DNA from: Mycobacterium sp.
GTDB lineage: Bacteria; Actinomycetota; Actinomycetes; Mycobacteriales; Mycobacteriaceae
NCBI GenBank assembly: GCA_003987775.1
Contig: RXJD01000009.1
Location: forward strand, 62,001 to 126,000
Direction of reading: 5' to 3'
DNA: 64,000 nucleotides
Shown: in pieces, positions 31,745 through 42,356 of the stretch
How positions within the stretch are numbered: the first letter of the stretch is position 1
Layout: every line of letters starts with the position of its first letter
Program-made: the position numbers and the translations under genes
The notes under the pieces: generated by a model
What the model was told of the DNA's origin: nothing
The model's input: only the letters and a program-made list of their open reading frames with translations
Database searches by the model: none

Positions 31745-34700
31745 ATGGGCTTACACAAATTGACCGCCGGCGACGGCTATCTCTATTTGATCCGCCAAGT
31801 CGCCGCCTCTGACGCCACCGAGCGTGGCCGCCCCACCCTGGCGCAGTACTACAGCGAAAAAGGCGAATCCCCGGGCCGGTGGATGGGGCGCGGACTGGCA
31901 GCACTGGGCACTCCGCTGGCCCGCTACGCCTGCGATCCGCTGGTCGCCAAATACTGGGGCGTGCCGGCTGGTTCGCAGGTCAGCGAAGCGCAGATGAAGG
32001 CGCTGTTCGGGGAGGGCCTGCACCCCAACGCCGCACAGATCACCCGCCTTCTGACCACCCTGGGCGCCGGTGCGGCCGGAGCCAGGATGGCCGCGCGGCT
32101 GGGCCGGCCCTTCGGTGTTCACGGCACCGAAAACCGCTTCCTGACCCGGTTGCGCCAGACCTACCGCGACTACAACCACACCATCGGCGCCGACGCCTCG
32201 GCCAGCATCGAACCCAATATCCGGGCCCGGCTGCGCACCGCCGTAGGACAGGAATTGTTCGCCGAAACCTACGCTCGCCCACCGGCAGACGCCCGGGAAC
32301 TCTCCGGGTTCATCGCCGCCAACTCCCGCGCCGCATCGACCGCGATCGCCGGCTACGACCTCACCTTTACCCCGGTCAAATCGGTCTCCGCGCTGTGGGC
32401 CATCGGCGCACCGCCAATCTCCACCGCGGTCGAAGACTGCCACCACCAGGCGGTCGCTGAAACCGTCGGATTCCTCGAAAAGCACGCCGCCTTTTCCCGC
32501 ATGGGAGCCGGTGGCATCGCCCAGGTCGACACCGCCGGACTGATCGTGGCCGCCTTCGATCACCGCGACTCCCGCGCCGGGGATCCCAACCTGCACACCC
32601 ACGCCGCCCTCAGTAACAAAGTCCACGTCATTGGCCCCGACGGAATAGGCCGCTGGCGGGCCCTGGACGGCGCCACCCTGCACCGCGCCGCGGTCGCGGC
32701 CTCGGAGTTCTACAACACCCGCATCGAAGCGTTGCTGGTCGAAAAACTACGGGTGCGGTTCACCGCCCGCGGGGCCAAACGTGGTAAACGACCGATCCGT
32801 GAAATCGACGGCATCCCGGCCGAATTACTCGAGAAGTACTCCTCACGCAGCGCCGCCATCGACCACCGTGTGGGCGAGCTGGCCAAACAATTCCAGACCG
32901 AACACGGCCGCGAACCCACCACCGTAGAGATGCTCGCCCTGACCCAGCAAGCAACCCTGCAAACCCGCCAAGCCAAACATGAACCCCGCTCGCTGGCCGA
33001 GCAGCGCCACACCTGGCGCGTGCAAGCCGTTGAGGTCCTGGGCAGCCAGCGCGCGCTGAGCAACATGGTCGCCGCGATCACCAATCACTCACCGCCACCA
33101 CAGATCAACGTCACCGACACCTGGGTGCACCAGCAGGCCGCTCGCGTCATCGACACCGTCTCTGGGCATCGGGCCACCTGGACCATCAACCATGTGCGCG
33201 CCGAAGCCCAACGCCAGCTGCGCTACGCCGATCACCCCGGCGGACCCGAGCTCGTCGACCGCATCGTCGCTGACGCCCTCGGCGAGCACAGTCTGATTCT
33301 GACCAGCCGCGCCGACACCGACAAAAACGAACCTGCTGCCCTGCGCCGCGCTGACGGCGCCAGCGTCTACACCCGTCACGACTCGACCCTCTACAGCAGC
33401 GAGGCCATCATGGCCGCCGAGCGGCGCATCCTGGCCGCTGCAGCTCGCACCGACGGCCGCGTCGTCGACGCCGACAGCATCGGTCTGGCCCTGCTAGAAG
33501 CCCACGCCAACACCGGCCTTCCCCTTAACGATGGGCAGGCCGCACTCGTGCGCGAAATGGCCACCTCCGGGGCACGTGTGCAGCTCGCGCTGGCACCGGC
33601 GGGCACCGGGAAAACCACCGCGATGGCCGCCCTGGCCGCGGCCTGGCGGGGCAGTGGCGGCACCGTCATCGGACTGGCCCCCACCGCCGGAGCGGCCGAA
33701 ATTCTGGCCGAAGACCTCGGCTCATGCACCGACACCATCGCTAAACTGGTGCAGCTCACCGGCACCCGCGCAAACCAACCCCAAGCCCCCCACGACGACC
33801 CCGCCCTCCGGTGGTTCGACACCATCAATGCGCAGACGCTGCTGATCGTCGATGAGGCCGGCATGGCCTCGACTGCCGACCTGGACACCGTCATTACTCA
33901 TGCACTGGCCCGAGGGGCCAGCGTGCGCCTGATCGGCGACGACCAACAACTGGCATCGATTTCGGCCGGCGGTGTGCTGCGCGATCTGGCCGGCCGGCAC
34001 AACGCGGTCACCTTGAGCACCGTCGTACGCTTCACCCACGCCCAAACAGGGCAAGCCGAAGCCGCCGCCAGCCTCGCAATCCGCGCCGGCGACCCCGCCG
34101 GCATCGGCTTCTACATCGACCACGGGCGTGTCCACGTCGGCGCCGACCAACACGCCGCGGACATGGCCTACCACGCGTGGGCCGCCGACCGAGCCGCCGG
34201 CCGCGACTCTATCCTGCTGGCTCCCACCAACGAGCTGGTCGCCCAACTCAACGAACGTGCCCGCCTGGACCGACTCACCGCTACCAGCGCCGCCGCCAGC
34301 CCGCCATCAGCCTCGGCGACCGTCACGTTGGCCGACGGCCTGACCGCCTCAGCCGGCGACACCATCGCCACCCGCAAAAACGCCCGCTGGATACCCACCA
34401 CCAGCCGCGGCGGCTGGGTCAAAAACGGCCACCGCTGGACCATTCGCGCCGTGCACAACGACGGCTCGCTGACCGTCGTCCCGCTGCGCGGCACCGCCAC
34501 CCCGGTACGGCTACCCGCCCACTACGTCACCACCCACACCACCCTCGGATACGCCTGCACCATCGACGCCGCTCAAGGCATGACCGCGGGCGGGCGCGCC
34601 ATCGAAGGCACCTGCCACACCGTCATTTCCGACCGGCTGACCCGCCAACAGTTCTACGTCGCCGCCACCCGCGGACGCACCGAAAACCACTTCTACGGCT

Positions 34701-37597
34701 CCACCGCAGAATCCGACCCGCACCGCATCCTGGCCCCCAAAGCCACCCACCCGCCGACCGCCGTCGACATCCTCACCGCCATCCTGGGCCGCGACGGCGC
34801 CCAAACCTCCGCCTACACCGCCCACGCCCTCGACACCGACCCGTTCACCCGCCTGCACCACGCCGCCGCCATGTACGCCGATGCGCTCTCAGCGGGCGCC
34901 GAACACCACGCCGGCACCACCGCCATGGCCGCCATCGACGCCGCCGCCGCCAGGCTGGGGACCCGTGTCACCGAGGCCCCCGGGTGGCCGGTGCTGCGCC
35001 GCAACCTGGCCCTGCTCGCCCTGAGCGGAGCCGACCCCGTCGCCGCCCTGCACGAAGCCGCGGCCACCGGACTCGGTGACGTGATCGACCCCGCCGCCGT
35101 GTTGGACTGGCGCCTGCCTATCTGCGGCGAATCGTCTGCGGCGCAACCCGCCCCGCTGCGCTGGCTGCACCCCACACCCCTAGCCCTACACACCCACCCC
35201 CAATGGGGTCCCTACCTCGCCGCGCGAGCCGAACTGGTCACCGAACTCGCCGACGCCGTACGCGCCACCGCCCGCGCGTGGGAGCCTGCCACCGCACCGG
35301 CCTGGGCACGCCCACTGCTCGGTCAACGCACCGCGCTGATGGCCGAAATCGCCGTCTTTCGCGCCGCCCACGGCGTCGATCCCGCCGACACCCGCATCAC
35401 CGGCCCCGAACAACACCCCAACCGCTCCAAGGTCTTCCAACACCTCATCAACGCCCGCTTCGACGCCGCCCTCACTCGGGCCAACACCGACGCCGCACGC
35501 TGGCGCCAGCTCGCCGAAAACCATGACCGAAACATCACTGCGGACCCCTTCTGGCCGCGCCTAGCCACCCACCTGGGCGACGCCGCCCACGCCGGCGCCG
35601 ACATCGACACCCTCCTGCGCGAGGCCATCACCAGACACGGCCCCCTGCCCGCCGAAATGCCCGCCGCAGCCCTGTGGTGGCGCCTGGCCGGCACCCTGGC
35701 ACCACCATCGCTAGATCGCGCCGACACCACCCTGCGACCGGCCTGGACCGCGGCGCTGCACGCCCTGTTCGGCACCGTCGTCGCCGAAGCGATCATCACC
35801 GACCACGCCTGGCCATCGCTAGTCGCCGCGGTGGCAGCCTCGGACTGGCCCCCGGCTGATCTGCTCGCCGCCGCTTCCGAACACCTGCACGACATCAACG
35901 CCGAGCACCCGCTGCGCCCCGACCAATACGCGCGCCTGCTGACCTACCGCGTCGAACTGCTCACCCACCACGCCGCCACCCTCGACCGCGATATTCCGCA
36001 CCCCGCCCAGGCCCCCCACAATCCCGCGGTGGGAGACCATCTCGACCTCGACAACGCCACCGGCGACTACAGCCACAACGAGGACCTCGCAGAGCCGCCA
36101 CCCGACCCGTATGACTACCCCTACAGCTTTGCCGAGGAGGACCTCGCCGGTCTGGACTTCGACGACCTCCCCCACCACCGGCCTCTGGCTGCTCAGCAGG
36201 CCCAGACCACCGACATCCCGGCATTGCGCGCGCGGCGCGACGCCGCCTATCGCCGTGTCCGCGAACTGGAAAAAGCCATCCTCGGCGGGGGCGGTGGACC
36301 CGCCGAACACGCCGCCGCCGCCCACCTCGCCGACTTGGGCCGCCGTTACCACCACCAGCGGCCCCTGCACGAGGCGCTGACCCACGCCCACACTCGGTGG
36401 GTGCAGGCCGAAGATGCCGCCGCGCTGCACGCCCAGCTGCTCGACCAGCTCGACGCGGTGATCACCGCGGCGACTCACCGCGGCGATGACGGCGCCGTCG
36501 CGCGCTACCGCGCCCACCACGACCAGGTCACCCACAACACCGAGCGCATCAACGCTGCCCTGGCCACCGCACGCACCCGCCTCGACGACGCCCGCACTGC
36601 CCTGCTCGACGCCGCCGGCGGCCCCGCAGGAATCGTCACCGAACACCACATCCACACCCGCCGCAGCGAGGCCATCACCGCCGACACCGCCACGCTCAAC
36701 GACGCCCGCCGACACGCTCGCACCCTCGACGACCAACTCTGCCGCGCCGAAGCTGCTGCGGCCCGCGCCCTAGCCCAAAGCCCCACCCACACCTACGATC
36801 TCGCCACCGACATCAACGCATTACGCGCCGAGGTCGCCTTCCTGCAGGCCGCCAGCACCGTCAGCCCCGGAGCCCTCTACTACCCACCCGAGACCGCAGT
36901 GGCCGATCTTGACGACACCCACCGCCGCGTCGTTACCGCGATTACCGCCAACATCCACACCGTGCAAGCACTGCACCTGCACCCCGGCGCCGACAAGCAC
37001 GGTGCCTTGGCCGCGCTGGTGGCTACCGCACACCACCACGACCAAGGCGTGCTCGCCCTGACCGCCAGCCCGGCAGCCCGCGACTACGCCGCCCAACACC
37101 CCTACGCCGACGCCAGCGGCCACATCGACAGCGCCCGCACCACACTGGGCAAGACGCCCCTGAAACTTCCTCTGGGCAGCCTGATCGTCATCGACGACGC
37201 CGACCACCTCAGCACCGAAAACCTGCACTGGCTCACCAACGCCGCCGCGACGACCAACACCAAACTCATCCTCATCACCACCGCCGCCGACCACCACTAC
37301 CAACCCGCCCACACCCTGCTCGCCGCGCTCCACCACAACTCCACCACCGCCCACCAACTCGGCACACCCGAACCCGACCCAAACCCGCAACAACGCACCG
37401 CACTCGAACGCGCCGAACACCACCTCGCCACCACCAACGCAACCAGCACCCTGCGCGACCAGGCCATCGAACTACTACGCCAGCGCACCCAGATCCTCGG
37501 CCGCCTGCGTGCCATCGCCCAAGCCGCCGCTCACATCGACAACCTCACCACCCCAGGCCGCCACATCGACCGTAGCGATCGCGGACTGGAGTTGTAG
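31745..37597 (+). CDS. MobF family relaxase/helicase (TrwC/TraA-like)
   Basis: The protein has 1950 residues from ATG 31745 (the frame opens at 31661 without support). The N-terminal TrwC relaxase domain has candidate catalytic tyrosines Y12, Y14, Y35 and Y36, GYDLTFTPVKSVS (203-215) and the three-histidine metal site H273, H284 and H286 in HRDSRAGDPNLHTH. A RecD-like helicase follows: Walker A LAPAGTGKTT (K623), LLIVDEAGMAS, LIGDDQQLASISAG and the late QFYVAATRGRTENHF. The last 900 residues are helical and His/Ala-rich. It would nick oriT and unwind DNA during conjugation. No T4SS genes are present in this window, so transfer would depend on another element or on genes to the left. Confidence 0.9.
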   Translation: MGLHKLTAGDGYLYLIRQVAASDATERGRPTLAQYYSEKGESPGRWMGRGLAALGTPLARYACDPLVAKYWGVPAGSQVSEAQMKALFGEGLHPNAAQITRLLTTLGAGAAGARMAARLGRPFGVHGTENRFLTRLRQTYRDYNHTIGADASASIEPNIRARLRTAVGQELFAETYARPPADARELSGFIAANSRAASTAIAGYDLTFTPVKSVSALWAIGAPPISTAVEDCHHQAVAETVGFLEKHAAFSRMGAGGIAQVDTAGLIVAAFDHRDSRAGDPNLHTHAALSNKVHVIGPDGIGRWRALDGATLHRAAVAASEFYNTRIEALLVEKLRVRFTARGAKRGKRPIREIDGIPAELLEKYSSRSAAIDHRVGELAKQFQTEHGREPTTVEMLALTQQATLQTRQAKHEPRSLAEQRHTWRVQAVEVLGSQRALSNMVAAITNHSPPPQINVTDTWVHQQAARVIDTVSGHRATWTINHVRAEAQRQLRYADHPGGPELVDRIVADALGEHSLILTSRADTDKNEPAALRRADGASVYTRHDSTLYSSEAIMAAERRILAAAARTDGRVVDADSIGLALLEAHANTGLPLNDGQAALVREMATSGARVQLALAPAGTGKTTAMAALAAAWRGSGGTVIGLAPTAGAAEILAEDLGSCTDTIAKLVQLTGTRANQPQAPHDDPALRWFDTINAQTLLIVDEAGMASTADLDTVITHALARGASVRLIGDDQQLASISAGGVLRDLAGRHNAVTLSTVVRFTHAQTGQAEAAASLAIRAGDPAGIGFYIDHGRVHVGADQHAADMAYHAWAADRAAGRDSILLAPTNELVAQLNERARLDRLTATSAAASPPSASATVTLADGLTASAGDTIATRKNARWIPTTSRGGWVKNGHRWTIRAVHNDGSLTVVPLRGTATPVRLPAHYVTTHTTLGYACTIDAAQGMTAGGRAIEGTCHTVISDRLTRQQFYVAATRGRTENHFYGSTAESDPHRILAPKATHPPTAVDILTAILGRDGAQTSAYTAHALDTDPFTRLHHAAAMYADALSAGAEHHAGTTAMAAIDAAAARLGTRVTEAPGWPVLRRNLALLALSGADPVAALHEAAATGLGDVIDPAAVLDWRLPICGESSAAQPAPLRWLHPTPLALHTHPQWGPYLAARAELVTELADAVRATARAWEPATAPAWARPLLGQRTALMAEIAVFRAAHGVDPADTRITGPEQHPNRSKVFQHLINARFDAALTRANTDAARWRQLAENHDRNITADPFWPRLATHLGDAAHAGADIDTLLREAITRHGPLPAEMPAAALWWRLAGTLAPPSLDRADTTLRPAWTAALHALFGTVVAEAIITDHAWPSLVAAVAASDWPPADLLAAASEHLHDINAEHPLRPDQYARLLTYRVELLTHHAATLDRDIPHPAQAPHNPAVGDHLDLDNATGDYSHNEDLAEPPPDPYDYPYSFAEEDLAGLDFDDLPHHRPLAAQQAQTTDIPALRARRDAAYRRVRELEKAILGGGGGPAEHAAAAHLADLGRRYHHQRPLHEALTHAHTRWVQAEDAAALHAQLLDQLDAVITAATHRGDDGAVARYRAHHDQVTHNTERINAALATARTRLDDARTALLDAAGGPAGIVTEHHIHTRRSEAITADTATLNDARRHARTLDDQLCRAEAAAARALAQSPTHTYDLATDINALRAEVAFLQAASTVSPGALYYPPETAVADLDDTHRRVVTAITANIHTVQALHLHPGADKHGALAALVATAHHHDQGVLALTASPAARDYAAQHPYADASGHIDSARTTLGKTPLKLPLGSLIVIDDADHLSTENLHWLTNAAATTNTKLILITTAADHHYQPAHTLLAALHHNSTTAHQLGTPEPDPNPQQRTALERAEHHLATTNATSTLRDQAIELLRQRTQILGRLRAIAQAAAHIDNLTTPGRHIDRSDRGLEL

Positions 37598-37850
37598 AAG
37601 ATGGACTCGAACGCTGGAGCACAGCCTGGTCGAGCGTCTGCAAATCCGTGCGGGGGCGGACATCGATGCATGTCTAAAGTCTCGCGTGGAAACACTCTGC
37701 CCGGCGTTCTGTCCGTTCAAAGCCCTGAAGCAATGCTGCCGATCAGATGTGGAACCAACCCGTGAGTGTAAGCGTCGGAGAGGCATGTAGCTGAGCTGAG
37801 GTAGTCGATCGTTGGTGGTCCCGCTGAAACGAAGCACGTACGGTAGCCGC

Positions 37851-40565
37851 ATGAAGTCACTGGCAGTCCAGGATGCACAGGTGCTCGTCTTGCCGCCCTC
37901 CTCTACAAACAAGGCTAAAGGCGAGTTGTTCGAGCGCTTCATTGCGAATCTGCTGGCCAATCAGTTCGGCTTTGAGGAACCTCAAACCCAGAACCTCAAC
38001 GTCACCTCCGACGGAATCGAGCTTGACGTCAAGGCAAAACACAAGCTCACTCGCGGTACCGCGATCGCTGAATGTAAGGCATTCAGTCGAAATGTCAGGG
38101 CTGCCGAGCTGACAAACTTCTACGGCAAGCTGATAATTGAACGTTTCGAAGATCCGCAGGCATTCGGATTGATGTGCGCTTTACCACGGCTGACGCCGGA
38201 GGGTGAAGAGAAGGCGCAAGAAATCACCCGCAACGACAACAATTTTCAATACTTAAGCGGTAATGCAATCGCTGCTGCCTTGAAGCAAGCTGGGTTAATA
38301 GTCCAGCAGCCTCCATCGACTGCGGATACTAGCGATTTCACTGTAGTAATTACGGAGTCTGGTGTTTTTGCAGCTGCGATAGTCTTGGATCCCGTCGAAC
38401 GCACTCCGTTAAATGTTGGGATGTGGAGCAGTGAAGGCGAAGTCCCCAATTCGGTAATCGAGTTGATGCGCGCGTCCGAATATTCAACCGGGCTTTCGGT
38501 TCTTGATGTGGGAGGTGGCGGCCCACCTCCGGTGAGTTCGCTCACTCCTCAGACAGAGAATGTGCTTCTAGCGCAAGTTGCAGGATCGACCTCTGATTTT
38601 GAGTATCAGTTGCCAGCGTCGCCGAAGTATTTTGTTGGTCGGCGCATTGCGGTGGATCGTCTGCGCGGGTTTTTGACCGCCGAGACTGGGAGCATCGTCG
38701 TCCTAAATGCGCAATCAGGTTGGGGCAAGTCAAGTCTAGCCCTTAAAATGCAAGACCTTGTCAGGCGAGTTAGCGGGGTAGGGATCGTTCTCGATACAAG
38801 AACGGCTGATCAACCTAGGTACGTGGTAGAGGTCCTGCGGAAGACTGGTACCGAAGCGCACGCTGCGGGGATACTTGAATTGCCGAGTAACGCTAGCTGG
38901 GCCAGTCTCGACAGTGCTGTCGCTACACTGATCGAAGCTAAGTGGCTAGAAACCGATCGCCCACTATTGATATTTTTCGACCAATTCGAAAACGTTTTCA
39001 GCAATGCTGAACTGACCCGTACGTTCAGGGACCTGGCACTTAGCTGTCGGGAAATTGATGGTCCTCTCATTGTGGGGTTTGCTTGGAAAACCGACTTGGT
39101 GGGCTGGACGGAAAACCACCCCTATAAATTACGTGATGATATCCGGTCGGCAGGTTCGGTCGTCGTAATCGATACATTTGGACCCAGCGAAGTGACGGTG
39201 CTGCTCAAGCGTCTAGCTGATCAAGCGCTCACGCGCCTATTGCCTGATTTGAGGTCACGCTTACGCGTGTACAGCCAGGGACTACCGTGGCTACTGAAAA
39301 AACTTGCAGACCATGTACTCAAAGAACTAAGAGAGGGTGCTACACAGGAACAATTGCTGGCCGAATCGCTGAACGTTGTTGGTCTATTTTCGGCTGACCT
39401 GGCGGAACTCAACCCGACAGAACACGAGGTTGTTCGCCACGTGGCGAGATATGCTCCAATTTCGGCCCGCGAAGTTACTGAACGATTCGGCCCGGATCCA
39501 GTTCAGTCATTGGTCGATCGGCGGCTATTGGTCCAAGTTGGTGACCGCCTCGACACCTATTGGGACACCTTTCGCGACTTTCTCAATACCGGACGGATAC
39601 CTGTTCAGGACTCGTACATTCTTCGGCAGACACCCCGTAGTGTTGCTAGGCTGCTTCCCTTAGTGGTCGCGGCGGGCGGGGACATCAGTGTTCAACGACT
39701 TGAGACTGAGCTCGGCACCAGCGACCGTGCAATCTTTAACCTGTCCCGCGAACTTCGGCTGCTCGGCGTGACTGCGCAGGAACCGAATCGAGTCAAACTC
39801 GTCGAGCAAGTACTAGCTTCAAGCGACCGAGAGTCTGCAATGCGGAGACTCGTTGCCGACTCACTCAGAAGGCACCGCGCATATTCAACTCTGCGGACGT
39901 TAGCTGAGCGTAATGACGATGTAGTAACTCTCGATAGCTTTGCGAGAGAGCTACCAAACGCGTTCCCCGCCGTCGATGTTGCTTCTAGTTCTTGGATAGC
40001 GTACGCACGAGCATTTCTATTCTGGTTTGAGTATGCGGGTCTTGTAATTCGTCAGGGAACCGAGTATTCCCCGACCAATGAGGGCTTATCTACTCCGACT
40101 CTCCGCTTACTCGGCCAACGGACGCCATTGCGTGTGAGGGCAGGAGTTCCCTATATCGCTCCCCGGCGCGCGATTGAATTGTTGAAACGGCTCTCGGTAG
40201 AAGTTGAGATTGAGATGCCCAGCCACGCGAAAGACCGGGAAGCCCTTGGCACCTTGGTAGCCCTCGGGGCGGTCAGTGTATCGGTGGATCGCAAATGTCG
40301 GCTTGCCGTCGCCGAAGTCGTGCAAGATGGGCAAGTAAACCCCGGCCATCTACAACAGCTGCTAGCCGGTGTGCCCGGCGGCCGGGAGGGCCTCGCCGCG
40401 ATCGAGGCTAATCCGCGTTGCTCGCCGCGGGATGTGGGACAGGCAATTGCGAGCGCCGCTCATTCAAAGTGGACCGACGGAACGACGCGAAGTGTTGGCG
40501 GTCATTTTCGATCGTGGGCAAAGTACGCGGGGTTGGACGTGCAAACTCCTGCTAGGAATCAATGA
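37851..40565 (+). CDS. PD-(D/E)XK nuclease - STAND NTPase fusion, putative defence protein
   Basis: The protein has 904 residues from ATG 37851 (a TTG at 37812 is an alternative). Residues 20-145 form an Mrr-like nuclease: E25 in GELFERF, D59 in GIELDV and E74-x-K76 in AECK. Residues 258-500 form a STAND NTPase: YFVGRRIAVDRL at its entry, Walker A NAQSGWGKSS (286-295) and Walker B LLIFFDQFENVF (D377). The C-terminal 400 residues look like repeated winged helices rather than TPRs. STAND-nuclease fusions (Avs type) sense phage proteins and then degrade DNA. The gene is visibly AT-richer than its neighbours and stands alone between relaxase and integrase genes, as expected of a defence island gene. 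Confidence 0.75.
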   Translation: MKSLAVQDAQVLVLPPSSTNKAKGELFERFIANLLANQFGFEEPQTQNLNVTSDGIELDVKAKHKLTRGTAIAECKAFSRNVRAAELTNFYGKLIIERFEDPQAFGLMCALPRLTPEGEEKAQEITRNDNNFQYLSGNAIAAALKQAGLIVQQPPSTADTSDFTVVITESGVFAAAIVLDPVERTPLNVGMWSSEGEVPNSVIELMRASEYSTGLSVLDVGGGGPPPVSSLTPQTENVLLAQVAGSTSDFEYQLPASPKYFVGRRIAVDRLRGFLTAETGSIVVLNAQSGWGKSSLALKMQDLVRRVSGVGIVLDTRTADQPRYVVEVLRKTGTEAHAAGILELPSNASWASLDSAVATLIEAKWLETDRPLLIFFDQFENVFSNAELTRTFRDLALSCREIDGPLIVGFAWKTDLVGWTENHPYKLRDDIRSAGSVVVIDTFGPSEVTVLLKRLADQALTRLLPDLRSRLRVYSQGLPWLLKKLADHVLKELREGATQEQLLAESLNVVGLFSADLAELNPTEHEVVRHVARYAPISAREVTERFGPDPVQSLVDRRLLVQVGDRLDTYWDTFRDFLNTGRIPVQDSYILRQTPRSVARLLPLVVAAGGDISVQRLETELGTSDRAIFNLSRELRLLGVTAQEPNRVKLVEQVLASSDRESAMRRLVADSLRRHRAYSTLRTLAERNDDVVTLDSFARELPNAFPAVDVASSSWIAYARAFLFWFEYAGLVIRQGTEYSPTNEGLSTPTLRLLGQRTPLRVRAGVPYIAPRRAIELLKRLSVEVEIEMPSHAKDREALGTLVALGAVSVSVDRKCRLAVAEVVQDGQVNPGHLQQLLAGVPGGREGLAAIEANPRCSPRDVGQAIASAAHSKWTDGTTRSVGGHFRSWAKYAGLDVQTPARNQ

Positions 40566-40746
40566 TAATGGTGCCAGAGGGCGCAGCTGCACGGGAATGT
40601 CGCTTCAGTGTGCGAATCTCGTCCGACTAACGACTTAGTCAGAACGCCGACGCGGGCTGAGTCACACAGTCCCCTCAAAGCCCGCAAGGCGGGGTTTCTG
40701 ATGTCGAAATCAAAACATGCGCAGCCCCCGGTGCGTCGACTGGCTT

Positions 40747-41079
40747 CTACGACGCGAAGCGACGACGACTGGTTTGGGTCAGGCCTGACGACTTCACCTC
40801 GCCTGGCTGATACTGCTCTGCCGAAACATCTTGCGGCACAACACGAAACATTTCCACCGCCGATTCGATGTCGCCGAGGGTCATCCGCCACTTCCTACCG
40901 ACTTTTCGCCCCTGTAGCTTGCCCGCCCGCAGTTGAGCGGCCAACCATTTCTCCGACACGCCGCCGATTCGCTCGGCGGCCTCGGCAAGATCATATGTCA
41001 GCGGCCCAGTCAAGATGGATCCCGTGTCTTTATGAAACCTGTTGCGAGACAAGCTGTCCTTGCACGAACCGAATGACAT
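40747..41079 (-). CDS. Excisionase-like helix-turn-helix protein
   Basis: From ATG 41079 the protein has 110 residues (41121 is an alternative start). The core TYDLAEAAERIGGVSEKW, followed by LRAGKLQGRKVGRKWRMT and a DIES helix, is the winged-helix DNA-binding domain of excisionase/MerR-like small proteins (HTH_17 type). It lies 109 bp upstream of the integrase gene on the same strand, so it is probably the recombination directionality factor. The C-terminal tail (from about residue 80) is unstructured-looking. The 181 bp between this gene and the STAND gene show nothing. Confidence 0.72.
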   Translation of the reverse strand: MSFGSCKDSLSRNRFHKDTGSILTGPLTYDLAEAAERIGGVSEKWLAAQLRAGKLQGRKVGRKWRMTLGDIESAVEMFRVVPQDVSAEQYQPGEVKSSGLTQTSRRRFAS

Positions 41080-41187
41080 CGATTGCCCAAGAGCGCAATC
41101 GATGCCGACAGTTCCATGCATCTACGCTAAGCCCTGGATTCGCTTAACGCGACATCGCTCGCGAACCAATTTTCCGCACAGGCGACG

Positions 41188-42279
41188 TCACGTGGTCGAC
41201 GCACGCCCAATCTCCAACCGAGCGCTTATGGCACTGGCGGCTGCCTGCGCGCTCCGCCGGTCCAAATGTCCGTACGTCCCTACGGTCGTCTCGATCGACT
41301 CGTGTCCCAGATGTTGCTGTACGACAGCCAGCGGCACGTTGTCAGCGATCATCCACGAGGCACAGGTGTGCCGCAGGTCGTGAATCCGAGGTGTCTTGCC
41401 AAGCGCCGCACGCTTGACAGCCGGGGCCCACACCCGCCGCGTGAAGCCCTGTGCGCGCACATAGTCCCCGACCCGATTAGTGAAGAGCCACGAGCCGGAG
41501 TAGTCCAGCGTCGCGAGGGCATTGTCGGCGACGTTGATTGTGCGCACGGATTTAGCCGACTTCGGAGGTCCAAGTCTGACGCCCTCGTCGTCGGCCTTCC
41601 AGGCCCGGGATATCCGCACAGTGCCTTGCACCCGGTCAACGTCGTCAGGTCGCAATGCCGTTGCCTCGCTCCACCGAACCCCGGACGCAACGAGGAAAGT
41701 GACCAGAGGCCGCCAATACTCGGTCACAGCATTCCGAAGGACGGCGAACTCGGATTCGGTCAGGAACACCATCTCCCGCCGCTCCCATCGAGGCAGCCGC
41801 AGTCCACGACATGGATTCATAGCGATGTGCCCGCCCGCAACGGCAGCATTCATCGCCCCGGATAAGAACCGCTGCTTGTTAGCAATTGTCTTGCCGGACG
41901 CGCCTTCCTCCGACATCGCATTCACCCACAGCGCGATGTCGTCACGGGACAACGCCGCCAGCGGAATGACACCCAACACGGGCGCGATGTCGTTGGCTAG
42001 ATACGACCGATAGCGGCGCAAGGTCCCAGGCTCGACGCCGGTCAGGTGGTCAATGTGATGGTCGATCCATTCTTCGACCGTCAGCGACAAGCCCTGACGT
42101 TCGGTGACAGCCATGACCTCGAGGGCCTTGGCCGGGCCCACCTGATTGACCAATTCCTGAAACCGGACTGCCCTGACGTGGTCGTCGAACGACAGCGACG
42201 ACTGCTTGCCATTGGCTCGGAACAGCACCGACGTATAGGAGCTACCGTCCTTGCGGGTGCGCAGTCGAAGTGTCGCCAT
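41188..42279 (-). CDS. Tyrosine recombinase integrase
   Basis: The 363-residue protein has an N-terminal arm-binding region (LRLRTRKDGSSYTSVLFR), a SAM-like core-binding domain (about 65-155) and the catalytic domain with R202 (GVRWSEAT), K240 or K243, H300-x-x-R303 (HDLRHTCASWM), H326 (LGHESIETT) and the nucleophile Y336 (VGTYGHL). All catalytic residues are present, so it should be active. It lies 77 bp from the 3' end of tRNA-Ala, the classic position for an element that recombines into the tRNA 3' end. It marks the right boundary of the accessory region. Confidence 0.92.
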   Translation of the reverse strand: MATLRLRTRKDGSSYTSVLFRANGKQSSLSFDDHVRAVRFQELVNQVGPAKALEVMAVTERQGLSLTVEEWIDHHIDHLTGVEPGTLRRYRSYLANDIAPVLGVIPLAALSRDDIALWVNAMSEEGASGKTIANKQRFLSGAMNAAVAGGHIAMNPCRGLRLPRWERREMVFLTESEFAVLRNAVTEYWRPLVTFLVASGVRWSEATALRPDDVDRVQGTVRISRAWKADDEGVRLGPPKSAKSVRTINVADNALATLDYSGSWLFTNRVGDYVRAQGFTRRVWAPAVKRAALGKTPRIHDLRHTCASWMIADNVPLAVVQQHLGHESIETTVGTYGHLDRRSAQAAASAISARLEIGRASTT

Positions 42280-42356
42280 GCAGGCAGAATACGCCTGATG
42301 TTGACCGCTATGTTGACGGGAAAATCAGCGAAACTCTCTGACCTGCTATTTCTCGG

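Noticed and set aside
31751..32683. 310-codon frame antisense to the relaxase gene
   Set aside because: It is glycine/valine-rich with no fold pattern and mirrors the relaxase codon bias; several similar antisense frames occur along the same gene.
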